Shown here in pieces: positions 1 through 11,825 of a stretch of 64,000 bases of DNA; position 1 is the stretch's first letter; every line of letters begins with the position of its first letter. The stretch covers positions 7,554,501 through 7,618,500 of the forward strand of contig JAPNXP010000001.1 of assembly GCA_028753945.1 (NCBI GenBank). Reading direction: 5' to 3'. This stretch comes from Hexactinellida sp. DTS-2022 (Eukaryota; Porifera; Hexactinellida). The notes under the pieces are model-generated. The model saw only the letters and a list, made by a program, of their open reading frames with translations. It was not told where the DNA came from and did no database searches. The translations under genes were made by a program, and so were the position numbers.

Positions 1-1226
1 TACGCTGAATGTCCTGGCTTAGATCAGCATTCATTTCAGATTCCGAATCTTCGTTAGTTTCTCCTTGCGAGCATAACTGTACTTCCATTGGATTCAATTC
101 TCGGATAGTAAGATCAGTTGAAATATCCATAGTATCTAAAATATTGTATTGTGGGTATAGGGATAATTTAAATAAAATACCCAATACCAGTGGCGGCGCT
201 AGCCAGCCGCCACTGGTGGGGCACAATTATGTCACAGGTGGGGCACTTACATTAATGAGGTGGGGGGCACTTACATTAATGAGGTGGGGCACACTTAAAT
301 TCAGGTGGGGCACAGGCCCCACCTGGCCCCAGCCGCCCCACCCTCGCCCCGCCTCTGCCCAATAATCAAATTGTATTTCAGCTTATTTAACTTATAATTA
401 AATTAAGTTTGAATTGTAAATAATTAAAACAACAATCGGCTATATTAATTAAAGTAAGTATAATTATTACAAAAGATATATAAATATCTTATTATTTCGT
501 TACTAATGTGAATAATAGAATTGAAGTCATAACTATAAATGTGCAAATGTTTAATTAATTAACAGTAAGTATAATTATTACAAAAGAGATATAAATAGTT
601 TATTATTTCGTTACTAATTTGAATATTATAATTGAAATCATCAACTGTAAATGTGCAAGTGTTTTCATTGCACTTCTGTGAAACACATCTTCACTTAAAA
701 AAAAACTAACAGTAATTATCAAGCAGCATAGTTTGTAATGTAATATAATACGTATACCTCTTATAGTTACAGACTTATAGTATCAGTGTACTTAGTGTAT
801 GGAGAAGATGGTTGATTTAGATAAAAACCGTTAACTATTAATTTTAAGAATTATCGATGACATCCTTTCATAGTTAATTAATTAAATTAATTAAATGGAT
901 AATTCGCTTGGAAAATATGCAAAAATACATAATGAATAAACTTCATAATTAAATGACAATGAAATAATTACCGGTTTCAGAAGAGAAGTCTTCAGAAGAT
1001 GAGGCATTAGGATCTCCTCCGGTAGGTCCAGGATTTAACTCTACTCCGCCGATCACAAGGAGCATCCTGATTACAACCAATAACAGGCAACACGATAGTG
1101 CTAATATCGGATCCGCCTGTTTCGTAATGGGGTAGAAATTATGTGTCTCATCACAGGCTCTAGGTAATCTACCTTTTCCTCCCCAGCCTCCAATTCGTGA
1201 TCTCCAAAGCTCAAGAGAAATCATAT
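1..1226 (-). CDS. 5' part of an unidentified gene with N-terminal 2A-like peptide (two exons, runs off the left edge)
   Basis: Exons at 1226-972 and 135-1. The first follows an acceptor (ttgaatag) and ends at a donor (ACCG|gtaatt). The second follows ttttag and stays open for 44 codons to the window edge. The phases match (G|AT gives Asp). With ATG at 1224 the protein starts MISLELWRSR. It has a hydrophobic stretch at residues 40-58 with a single Arg (R53), then GGVELNPGP at residues 59-67, then an acidic Ser-rich tail. 2A peptides (DxExNPGP) cause ribosome skipping between Gly and Pro. They are known at the N-termini of some invertebrate NLR proteins and in non-LTR retrotransposons. Here the usual Asp is Gly, so activity is uncertain. 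The second exon is acidic with no domain I recognise. Exon GC is higher than the surroundings. I cannot tell a host gene from a retroelement-derived one. An upstream 5' exon is implied by the acceptor but was not found. Confidence 0.5.
188..357. mobile_element. hAT-type MITE in the intron of the 2A gene
   Basis: The 170-bp element begins CAGTGGCGGCGCTAGC and ends with the imperfect complement GCCCCGCCTCTG. It is flanked by 8-mers cccaatac (180-187) and cccaataa (358-365), matching at 7 of 8 positions, as hAT elements leave. The 5' end also folds on itself (CCAGTGGCGGC / GCCGCCACTGG), and the interior repeats a GGTGGGGCAC motif. No coding sequence. Confidence 0.65.
453..674. repeat. 111-bp tandem duplication
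   Basis: Two adjacent diverged copies start with agtaagtataattattac at 453 and 564. AT-rich, noncoding, within the large intron of the 2A gene. The remainder of 366-971 shows nothing else. Confidence 0.7.
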
Positions 1227-1660
1227 CTATTCAATAAATAAATGTAATAATTAACAATGGTGATGACATTTTATAATCTCTGTTATTATTTCAAGTTTAC
1301 TAATGAACGTTTAATTAATTTTAAATTAACTAAATATGATAAATTGATATATTAATTAACTACATCATGTAAAGAATAGTCGACTTGATAAAATAAAATT
1401 GTAAAATGATTAATCTCAACTGATAAATTAATTGACAAGAAATTAAAATAATCAATACTACTTACCTCAAAAATGTATGAGCTTTGTTTAGTTTGGAAAA
1501 TAATGAAAGAAAATAGAAATAGTCAATGAAATAATGGATAAGTTAGTTTGAATTAAAACACCAAATTTGTAGTATATATATATATATAATCAGCAATGAA
1601 TGCCTAATAAAGGGAAACCTGTTTGTGTGAGTTATTTGTGATGCAACAATCTGAATGTAA
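1227..1660. other. AT-rich spacer, no gene seen
   Basis: Low-complexity AT sequence, including a short TA run near 1574-1588, between the 2A exon and the first satellite unit. No open frame or repeat of note. Confidence 0.6.
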
Positions 1661-3135
1661 CAAGCTGAAATATACGCCTACTCGAACTCATAAGCTGAAT
1701 AAATATAGTTATCACTAGTTGAAACACTAGAATTAGATTAACGCTTGTAATTGAAATGAAGTGTTAGTAAACAAAGGGAATTTGCAAATCAATTGTGGGA
1801 CAAACTAAGCGTAATTTGAAAATTCGTGAACAGTGAAAAGGTGTAGAATAAAATTCTCTATCGAATGCATATCAATTGAATATTCGCGCACTATTTATTG
1901 TTACTGTTGGAACATTAAACAGGTGTAAAATGTGTCAAAACTAATGGAATAAAAAATGTTGACCCCAGGTGCACATCTGTAAACCATGAGACACCTACCC
2001 TGAAAATTCGGGCTCTTAATTAATAAAACTCTGTTCTTTGGAGTGTATACGGAAGGATAATAAAGGTGTTAAACCATTTCAGAAAGGTGTTTCGGAAGGC
2101 AACGACCCTTAGAGTGTTGGAAGTTTCCATTTAGCTCACTTAATTTTAGAGATATTCAAGTTTGAGTAGAATATAATAGCTGATGACTCAGCATTTTTTA
2201 TGTGAGTGTTGGGTCATCACCCAACATCAACTAACCCATTTTAAATATCGAATTAACAAAATTGTAAAAACACATTTTTTTAACAATGTCATCATCACCT
2301 CAAGGTGTCAAGACCCACTTGTATAGGTGGCACGTGCCATAAGGACCAATTGATAAATTGAAAGTTTGTTTCTATCTTCTATAGTCTCTGAGATTTATGA
2401 TATTTAATAATTAGTATAAATAATTATTAATATTATTTATAATTTAACACCAATTTCAATGTCAACTTATATTTATAAAGTTTGATTATTTTGTCATAAA
2501 TAATAAATTAATTTATTTGGCTATCAAATTTCAATTCCGCACACTCGATAACGCCTAATAAACAAATTGGGAGCATCTATATAAGTCATATACTGACTTA
2601 ATTAATTATAATTAATTACGTCAGTATATTAACAGTGCAAGAGTATTCTTGCAGAAGTAAATATAATCACATAATCTGTCGTTGTTATTGAAATCTATAA
2701 TCTTAGTTTTCAATTGGAAAATAGAAGCCTACTCGATCTCACAAGTTGAATCAATATAATAATCACAAGTTGAAACAATAGAATTAGATTTAACACTTTC
2801 AACTGAACTGAAGTGTTAGTAAACAAAGGAAATTTCCAACTCAATTGTGGAACAAACGAAGCCCAATTTAAAAATTCGTGCACTGTGAAAAGGTGTAGAA
2901 TTTAATTCTCTATCGAATGCATATAAATTAAATATTCGCGGATATTTATTGTTCTTTTTCTAATATTAAACAGGTGCAAAAATGTGGCCAAATAAATGTG
3001 ATAAAAAAACGTGACCCCAGGTGCACATCTGTAACCCATGAAACACATATCCTGAAAATTTGGGCTCTTAGTTAATAAAACTCTGTTCTGTGGAGAGGAT
3101 ACGGAAGGAAAATAATAATAACCAAGGCACTAAGA

Positions 3136-3303
3136 CCAATACTGGGCCACTATACTATAGTATAGTCGGCACAGTAATAACTAACCAAGGCAGTAAGATT
3201 AGAACTGGGCCACTATACTGTAGTATAGTCGGCACAGTAATAATATAAATAAAGGCAGTGATTCTAATACTGGGCCACTATACTATAGTATAGTCGGCAC
3301 AGT
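3136..3303. repeat. Three tandem copies of the ~33-bp palindrome motif
   Basis: Copies of CTGGGCCACTATACTATAG plus TATAGTCGGCACAG, spaced about 60 bp, immediately left of the first large hairpin. The middle copy has a G substitution at the palindrome centre. Confidence 0.8.
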
Positions 3304-3430
3304 AAAAATCCAAAATTGCAGCCTGTGCCGACGCATGTTCCTTAGGTGGCACTATATTTTGGTGGTGGTTTATTGATAGTGCCTCCAAGGGAACATGCTG
3401 TCGGCACAAGCTGCAATTTTGGATTTTTTT
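3304..3430. repeat. Large hairpin H1
   Basis: Arms of about 50 bp (aatccaaaattgcagcctgt ... acaagctgcaattttggatt) with a ~22-base loop (ttttggtggtggtttattg) and a T-run at the right end. Arm core: GTGCCGACGCATGTTCC / GGAACATGCTGTCGGCAC. Confidence 0.85.
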
Positions 3431-4510
3431 TCGCCTAGTCATCATCACTATGAAGGTGTTAAATTATTTCAGAAAGGTGTTTCAGTAGGCAACGATCCTT
3501 AGAGTGGTGGAAGTTTCCATTTAGCTCACTTCATTTGAGAGATATTCAAGTTTCAGTAGAATATAATCTGTGATGACTCAGCATTTTTAAAGTGCGTGTT
3601 GGGTATTCACCCAACTCCAACCAACCCATGCGAATTATTTAATTAACAAAATTGAAAAAACACATTTTTTTAACGATGTCATCATCACCTCAAGGTGTCA
3701 AGACCCACTTGTATAGGTGGTACGTGCCATAAGGACCAATTGATAAATTGAAAGTTTGTTTATATCTGATATAATTTCTGAGATTAATGAAATTTAGCTA
3801 ATTTGTATAAATATTTAATTAATTTATTAATAATTTAACACCAATATTATGTATATCAAAATAAATGAAGTTCAATTATTTGCAATTATTATTAATTTTA
3901 ATTTCATTTCATTATAATAATTGAATTCAGCGCACTCGATAACCCCAATAATCTAATTGGAACCGTCTCTATAAGTTAAACACAGAACGAATTAATTATA
4001 ATTAAATATGTCATGTATCCATTGTGCAAGAATATTCACGGAGAAATAAATATAATCACATAATCTGTCGTTGTTATGGAATGTAGAATCTTAGTTTTCT
4101 ATTAGAAAATAGAAGCCTACTCGATCTCACAAGTTGAATCAATATAATAATAACGAGTTGAAACAATAGAATTAGATTTAACACTTCAATTGAACTGAAG
4201 TGTTAGTAAACAAAGGGATTTTGCAACTCAATTGTGGCACAAACGAAGCGCAATTTGAAAATTCGTGCACTGTGAAAAGGTGTAGAATTTAATTCTCTAT
4301 CGAATGCATATAAATTAAATATTCTCGCACTATTTAATGTTATTTTTCCAATATTAAACAGGTGCAAAAATGTGTCCAAAAAAATGTAATAAAAAATCGT
4401 GACCCCAGGTGCACATCTGTAACTCATGAGACACATATCCTGAAAATTTCAGTTCTTAGTTACTAAAACTCTGTTCTGTGGAGGATCTACGGACCAATAA
4501 TAATAATAAT

Positions 4511-4638
4511 AAAAATCCAAAATTGCAGCCTGTGCCGACGCATGTTCCTTAGGTTGCACTATATTTTGGTGGTGGTTTATTGATAGTGCCTCCAAAGGAA
4601 CATGCTGTCGGCACAAGCTGCAACTTTGGATTTTTTTT
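4511..4638. repeat. Large hairpin H2
   Basis: Same ~127-bp fold-back as H1, with one arm substitution (caactttgga). Followed by tcgcctagtcatcatcac, as in other units. Confidence 0.85.
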
Positions 4639-4671
4639 CGCCTAGTCATCATCACTATGAAGGTGTTAAAC

Positions 4672-5734
4672 CACAGTGGTTTATTGACAGGGAGTTGGAC
4701 AATTTTTTACCAATTCTGATCTCTTCAAAAACGTTTTTATCGTGTTCAGCATAATCTAGAACCTGGGTAACTGTTTTTACAGTTAAAAATTCCAAGTAGA
4801 ATTAGAAATATGATGCAGTGTCTATAGTTTCAATGGCTAAATATAATTGAAGAAATTTTGTGGTTAACTATTATGCATCATTTCATGCTCGTGTATCTCA
4901 TTAGGTTTCGATCACAATCAGCTAATATTTTCACTGTGTTTAATTATAGTTTAAATCATCCTAAAACTGTTGAATACTCTTCATATAATTATTTGTCCTT
5001 TAGTATAATTATCATTGCAAATTATGATTAGCTGGAAGTGTCCGAACTGCTAAATTCCATGTATTGGTATTGCGTAAACTGTCGTGTCGTCTCGTGTCGT
5101 TTTACTAGCCCTATTTTTATATAAAGTTTAACTAAATAGCTTGGATTTTAACCACTTTCCAGCCCCGCGCAACCGCGCGCAAACCAAAATCTACGTGTCT
5201 ATATACGGGGCTTTGAAGATTTATACACGAAGATTTTAATTATTTTTTTCAAAATTTCATCAATTAGTAAACTAAATGAATAATTTAGAAGCGTGGGATT
5301 ACCTTTCAACCAAGGAAACTATACGGGTTGCTGTAAATGTAATAGAAAATGCAAGGGTGATCAAATGTCAAAATTGGATCAAGAAAAACTGGTCGAATCG
5401 TTGATGTTAAAAAAGCTGGTTATTTGACTGGCCTAGACTCTCGAATTACATTATCAACTTAAATAGGTCTACACCATGCATTTATTTAGAGATGCATATA
5501 AATGAATTAGCTCTAGTTTATTTGAAAATACTAATTTAGCAAATATTTGTGGAATTATGGGAATAAATAAAAATACTATGACGTCATAACTTAAAAATTT
5601 GAAGCCGTACTAATATTCTGAGTCCATAAATGGATTCACAGGTATAGACAACCCATTGGTATATAATACATTTGATAGGTCTATCTGCTCTGGAAATACC
5701 TACTTCCTGTGAATGGTCCAAATAAACCACTGTG
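4672..5734. mobile_element. Nonautonomous element with RSS-like CACAGTG ends (Transib/ProtoRAG-like candidate)
   Basis: A 1063-bp insertion in a satellite unit. Both termini begin CACAGTGGTTTATT (left 4672; right complement ends 5734), flanked by the 5-bp direct repeat taaac (4667-4671, 5735-5739). The uninterrupted version of the site in sister units (gttaaaccatttcag near 2070) supports the boundaries. Transib and ProtoRAG transposons have CACAGTG-like or CACWATG-like heptamers and 5-bp target duplications, so this is the best family match. hAT (8 bp), mariner (TA) and MULE (9-11 bp) do not fit. No transposase is encoded; the interior is AT-rich. The short TIR (14 matching bases) and AT-rich duplication leave the class uncertain. 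Confidence 0.6.
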
Positions 5735-6784
5735 TAAACTATTACAGAAAGGTGTTTCAGTAGGCAACGACCCTTCGAGTGGTGGAAGTTTCCATTTAGT
5801 TCACTTAATTTTAGAGATATTCAAGTTTGAGTAGAATATAATAGCTGATGACTCAGCATTTTTTATGTGAGTGTTGGGTCATCATCCAATATCAACTAAC
5901 CCATTTTAAATATCGAATTAACAAAATTGTAAAAACACATTTTTTTGACGATGTCATCATCACCTCAAGGTGTCAATACCCATTTGTAGAGGTATTACGT
6001 GGCATAAGGATCAATTGATAAATTGGTGGTTTGTTTCTATCTTATTTGAATTCTGAGATTTATGATATTTAATTATTTAGTATAAATAATTATTAATATT
6101 ATTTATAATATAACACCAATTTCAATGTCAACTTACAGTTATTAAGTTAAATTATTTTGTCATAAATAATTAATTAATTAATTTGGTAATCAAATTTCAA
6201 TTCCGCACACTCGATAACCCCTAATACACAAATTGGAAGCATCTATATAAGTCATATACTGACTGAATTAATTATAATTAATTACGTCAGTCTATTAACA
6301 GTGCAAGAATATTCTCGCAGAAATAAATATAATCACTTAATCTGTCGTTGTTGTGGAATGTAAAATCTTAGGTTTCAATTAGAAAATAGAAGCCTACTCG
6401 ATCTCACAAGTTGAATCAATATAATTATTACAAGTTGAAACAATAGAATTCGATTTAACACTTCAATTGAACTGAAGTGTTAGTAAACAAAGGAAACTTG
6501 CAACTCAATTGTGGCACAAACGAAACTCAATTTAAAAATTCGTGCACTGTGAAAAGGTGTAGAATTTAATTCTCCATTGAATGCATATAATTTAAATATT
6601 TGTGCACTATTTATTGTTCTTTTTCTAATATTAAACAGGTGCAAAAATGTGTCCAAAAAAATGTAGTAAAAAATCGTGACCCCAGGTGCACATCTGTAAC
6701 CCATGAGACACCTGTCCTGAAATTTTGGGTTCTTAGTTAATAAAACTCTATTCTGTGGATGAGCTACGGATAAATAATAATAAT

Positions 6785-6912
6785 AAAATCCAAAATCGCA
6801 GCCTGTGCCGACGCATGTTCCTTTGGTGGCACTATATTTTGTTGGTTGTTTATTGATAGTGCCTCCAAAAGAACATGCTGTCGGCGCAGGCTGCAATTTT
6901 GGATTTTTTTTT
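6785..6912. repeat. Large hairpin H3
   Basis: Same fold-back with variant right arm (tgtcggcgcaggctgcaat) and loop ttttgttggttgtttattg. Confidence 0.85.
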
Positions 6913-8199
6913 CGCCATGTCATCATCACTATGAAGGTGTTAAATTATTTCAAAAAGGTGTTACAGAAGGCATCGACCCTTAGAGTGGTGGAAGTTTCCA
7001 TTTAGTTCATATAATTTTAGAGATATTCAAGTTTGAGTAGAATATAATAGCTGATGACTCAGCATTTTTTATGTGAGTGTTGGGTCATCACCCAACATCA
7101 ACTAACCCATTTTAAATATCGAATTAACAAAATTGTAAAAATACTTTTTTTTAACGATGTCATCATCACCTCAAGGTGTCAAAATCCACTTGTATAGGTG
7201 GTACCTGGCATAAGGATCAATTGATAAATTGAAAGTTTGTTTCTATCTTGTATCATCTCTGAGATTAATGAAATTTACCTAATTAGTATAAATATTTAAT
7301 TAATAAATAATAATTTAACACCATTATTATGTACAGCAAAATAATAAAGTTCAATTATTTGCACTTATTATTAATTTAAATCGAATTTCACTATCATATT
7401 TGAATTCAGCGCACTCGATAACCCCAATAATCCAATTGGAAAATTTTATAAGTTAAATACAAAAGGAATAATTATAATAAATTACGTCAGTACATTAATT
7501 GTGCAAAAAGAATATTCTCGCCGAAATAAATATAATCACTTAATCTGTCGTTGTTGTGGAATGTAAAATCTTAACGGTTCTATCATAAACCATCTTTAGT
7601 TTAATGCCATTCATTCATTACTTATTGATAATAAATAAAATTATTAGTTATTTATTTTAGCAATGTTATCCACGGTGAGTTGAGTAAAGTCAACAAATTC
7701 CTTATATAAATTAATTTAATTTAATCCATTGTATAGTAATGCTACAATTAAATAGAAGCCAGCTGGAATTTATAAGCTAAATCAATATAATTATCGCAAG
7801 TTGAGTCACTAGAGTAGGATTTAACAAGTTAAATCAATATAATAATCGCAAGTTGAAACAATGGAATTAGATTTAACAGTTTTATTGAAACTGAAGTGTG
7901 AGTAAACAAAGAAATTTCAACCCCCATTAATGGCAGGAATAAAACCTTTTTTGAAGGTTTTCTTCTCCCATCAGACGCAGAATTTTATGGGGAATCCAAA
8001 TATGAAATAAAATTTTCGGGTTTAGTAAAACATATTTTGAGTTATGGACCAGACAAAATCTGAAAGGTGTTAAAGATGTGTCAAAAATTTCTTAATAAAA
8101 AATCGTAACCCCAGGTGCAAATTAGACGGTCCCACCGCACCTACATGCCAAGTTTCAGCCCATCAACTATAGAGCTCTGGCCAGGGTACCGTCTACGGA

Positions 8200-8344
8200 G
8201 AAAAAAAAAAAAAAAAAAAATCCAAAATTGCATCCTGTGCCGACGCATGTTCCTTGGGTGACACTATATTTTGTTGGTGGTTTATTGATAGTGCCTCCAA
8301 TGGAACATGCTGTCGGCACAGGATGCAATTTTGGATTTTTTTTT
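8200..8344. repeat. Large hairpin H4 with long A-run
   Basis: The left arm is preceded by about 21 A residues. Both arms carry the compensating change gcatcctgtgcc / ggcacaggatgc, which preserves base pairing. Confidence 0.85.
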
Positions 8345-9644
8345 CGCCTAGTCATCATCACTATAAAGGTGTTAAATCATTTCAAAAAGGTGTTACAGAA
8401 GGCATCGACCCTTAGAGTGGTGGAAGTTTCGTTTTAGTTCACTTCCTTTTAGCGATATTCAAGTTTGAGTAGAATATAACAACTGATGACTCAGCATTTT
8501 TTATGTGAGTGTTGGGTCATCACCCAACATGAACTAACCCATTTTTAATATCGAATTAACAAAATTGTAAAAACACATTTTTTTAACGATGTCATCATCA
8601 CCTCAAGGTGTCAAGACCCACTTGTATAGGTGGCACGTGCCATAAGGACCAATTGATAAATTGAAAGTTTGTTTCTATCTTCTATGATCTCTGAGATTTA
8701 TGATATTTAATTAATTAGTATATATAATTATTAATATTATTTATAATTTAACACCAATTTCAATGTCAACTTATATTTATTAAGTTTAATTATTTTGTCA
8801 TAAATAATAAATTAATTAATTTGTCCATCAAATTTCAATTCCGCACACTCGATAACCCCTAATAAACAAATTGGAAGCATCTATATAAGTCATATACTGA
8901 CTGAATTAATTATAATTAATTACGTCAGTATATTAACAGTGCAATAATATTAACGCAGAAGTAAATATAATCACATAATCTGTCGTTGTTGTGGTATGTA
9001 AAATCTTAACGGTTCTATCATAAACCATCTTTAGTTTAATGCCATTCATTCATTACTTATTGATAATAAATTAAATAATTAGTTATTTATTTTAGCAATG
9101 TTATCCACGGTGATTTGAGTTTAGTCAACAAATTCCTTATATTATATTATTTTATTTAATTCATTGTATAGTAAGACTAGAATTAAATAGAAGCCAGCTG
9201 GAATTTATAAGTTAAATCAATCTAATTATCGCAAGTTGAATCACTAGAGTAGGATTTAACAAGTTAAATCAATATAATTATTACAAGTTGAAACAATAGA
9301 ATTAGATTTAACACTTTACTGAAATTGAAGTGTGAGTAAACAAAGAAATTTCAACCCCCATTTATGGCAGAAATTGACCCCTTTATTGAAAAATTTCTTC
9401 TCCCATCAGACGCAGAATTTTATGGTGAATCCAAATGTGAAATAAAATTTGGGGGTTTAGTAAAACATTTTTCTAGCTATGGACCAGACAAATTTTGAAA
9501 GGTGTTAAAGATGTGTCAAAAATTTGTTAATAAAAAATCGTAACCCCAGGTGCAAATTAGACGGTCCATACGCACCTACATGCCAAGTTTCAGCCCATCA
9601 ACTATAAAGCTCAGGCCAGGGCACCGTCTACGGAGAAAAAATAA

Positions 9645-9770
9645 AAATAAAAAATTGCAGCCTGTGCCGACGCATGTTCCTTTGGTGGCACTATATTTTG
9701 TTGGTTGTTTATTGATAGTGCCTCCAAAGGAACATGCTTTCGGCGCAGGCTGCAATTTTGGATTTTTTTT
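9645..9770. repeat. Large hairpin H5
   Basis: Same fold-back. The left end is slightly truncated (aaaaattgcagcc), and the right arm has a substitution (catgctttcggcgc). The following unit is a shorter body type (tcatcaacgcccaaggtg). Confidence 0.85.
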
Positions 9771-10502
9771 CGCCAAGTCATCAACGCCCAAGGTGTGAAG
9801 AAGCATTTGTTAATTGGTCCGAGTCACAAGGAACGGTAGATAAATTTGAAGTTTGTTTCTATCTTAAACCATCTTGAGTTTGATGCCATTCATTCATTAT
9901 GTATTGATATTAAATTATATTATTAGTTATTTATATTAGCATTGTTATCCACGGTTGAGTTGAATTTAGTCAACAAATTCCTTATATTATATTATTTTAT
10001 TTAATCCATTGTATGGTAAATTAAATAGAAGCCAGCTGCAATTTATAAGTTAAATCAATTTAATTATCGCAAGTTGAATCAATAGAGTAAGATTTAACAA
10101 GTTAAATCAATATAATTATTACAAGTTGAAACAAAGGAATTAGATTTAACAGTTATACTGAAACTGAAGTGTGAGTAAACAAAGAAATTTCAACCCCCAT
10201 TTATGGCAGAAATAAAACTCTTTATTGAAAGTTTTCTTCTCCCATCAGACGCAGAATTTTATGGTGAATCCAAATGTGAAATAAAATTTGGGGGTTTAGT
10301 AAAACATATTTTGTGTTATGGACCAGACAAATTTTGAAAGGTGTTAAAGATGTGTCAAAAATTTGTTAATCAAAAATCGTAACCCCAGGTGCAAATTAGA
10401 CGGTCCCATCGCACCTACATGCAAAGTTTAAGCCCATCAACTATAAAGCTCTGGCCAGGGCACCGTCTACGGAGAAAAAATAATAAAAATAATAAAAATA
10501 TT

Positions 10503-10685
10503 AAAGGCAGTGATTCCAATACTGGGCCACTATACTATAGTATAGTCGGCACAGTAAAAATCCAAAATTGCAGCCTGTGCCGACGCATGATCCTTTGGTG
10601 GCACTATATTTTGTTGTTGGTTTATTGATAGTGCCTCCAAAGGAACATGCTGTCGGCACAGGCTGCAATTTTGGATTTTTTTTTT
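10503..10685. repeat. One palindrome motif plus large hairpin H6
   Basis: A single short palindrome copy (aaggcagtgattccaatactg onward) sits directly left of hairpin H6 (10556-10685), the same order as at 3136-3430. Confidence 0.85.
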
Positions 10686-11825
10686 CGCCATGTCATCATC
10701 ACTATGAAGGTGTTAAATTATTTCAGAAAGGTGTTTCAGAAGGCAACGACCCTTTAGAGTGGTGGAAGTTTCCATTCAGCTCACTTCATTAAAGAGATAT
10801 TCAAGTTTCAGTAGAATATAATCTGTAATGACTCAACATTTTTTAAGTGGGTGTTGGGTCATCAACCAACATTAACTAACCCATTTTAAATGTCGAATTA
10901 ACAAAATTGTAAAAATACATTTTTTTAATGATGTCATCATCACCTCAAGGTGTCAAGACCTACTTGTATAGGTGGCACGTGTCACAAGGACCAATTGATA
11001 TATTGAAAGTTTGTTTCTATCTTCTATGATCTCTGAGATTTATGATATTTAATTAATTAGTATAAATAATTATTAATATTATTTATAATATGACACCAAT
11101 TTCAATGTCAACATACAATTATTAAGTTCAATTATTTTGTCATAAATAATTAATTAATTAATTTATCTATCAAATTTCAATTCCGCACACTCGATAACCT
11201 CTAATATACAAATTGGAAGCTTCTATATAAGTTAAATACAAACTGAATTATTTATAATTAATTACGTCAGTATATTAACAGTGCAATTATATTCTCGCAG
11301 AAGTAAATATAATCACATAATATGTCGTTGTTATGAAATATATAATCTTAATTTTCAATTGCAAAATAGAAGCCAGCTTGAATTCACAAGTTAAATCAAT
11401 ATAATTATAGCAAGTTGAATCACTAGAGTAGGATTTAACAAGTTAAATCAATATAATTATTACAAGTTGAAACAATAGAATTAGATTTAACACTTTACTG
11501 AAATTGAAGTGTCAGTAAACAAAGAAATTTCAACCCCCATTAATGGCAGAAATTGACCCCTTTATTGAAAAATTTCTTCTCCCATCAGACGCAGAATTTT
11601 ATGGCGAATCCAAATGTGAAATAAAATTTTGGGGTTTAGTAAAACATTTTTTGAGTTATGGACCAGACAAATTTTGAAAGGTGTTAAAGATGTGTCAAAA
11701 ATTTGTTAATACAAAATCGTAACCCCAGGTGCAAATTAGACGTCGACTCCGAATCTACATGCCAAGTTTCAGCCCTCTATGTATACAGGTGTGGCCAGGG
11801 CACCTGCTACGGAGAAATAATAATA

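Noticed and set aside
2182..2230. CTGATGA in satellite units as a hammerhead ribozyme core
   Set aside because: The required GAAA and cleavage-site arrangement does not follow, and the nearby stem (tgttgggtcatcacccaaca) is not positioned as stem II.
6480..6929. 149-codon and similar minus-strand frames through the hairpins
   Set aside because: They recur only because the satellite repeats, read through a fold-back, and have no domain or codon signal.
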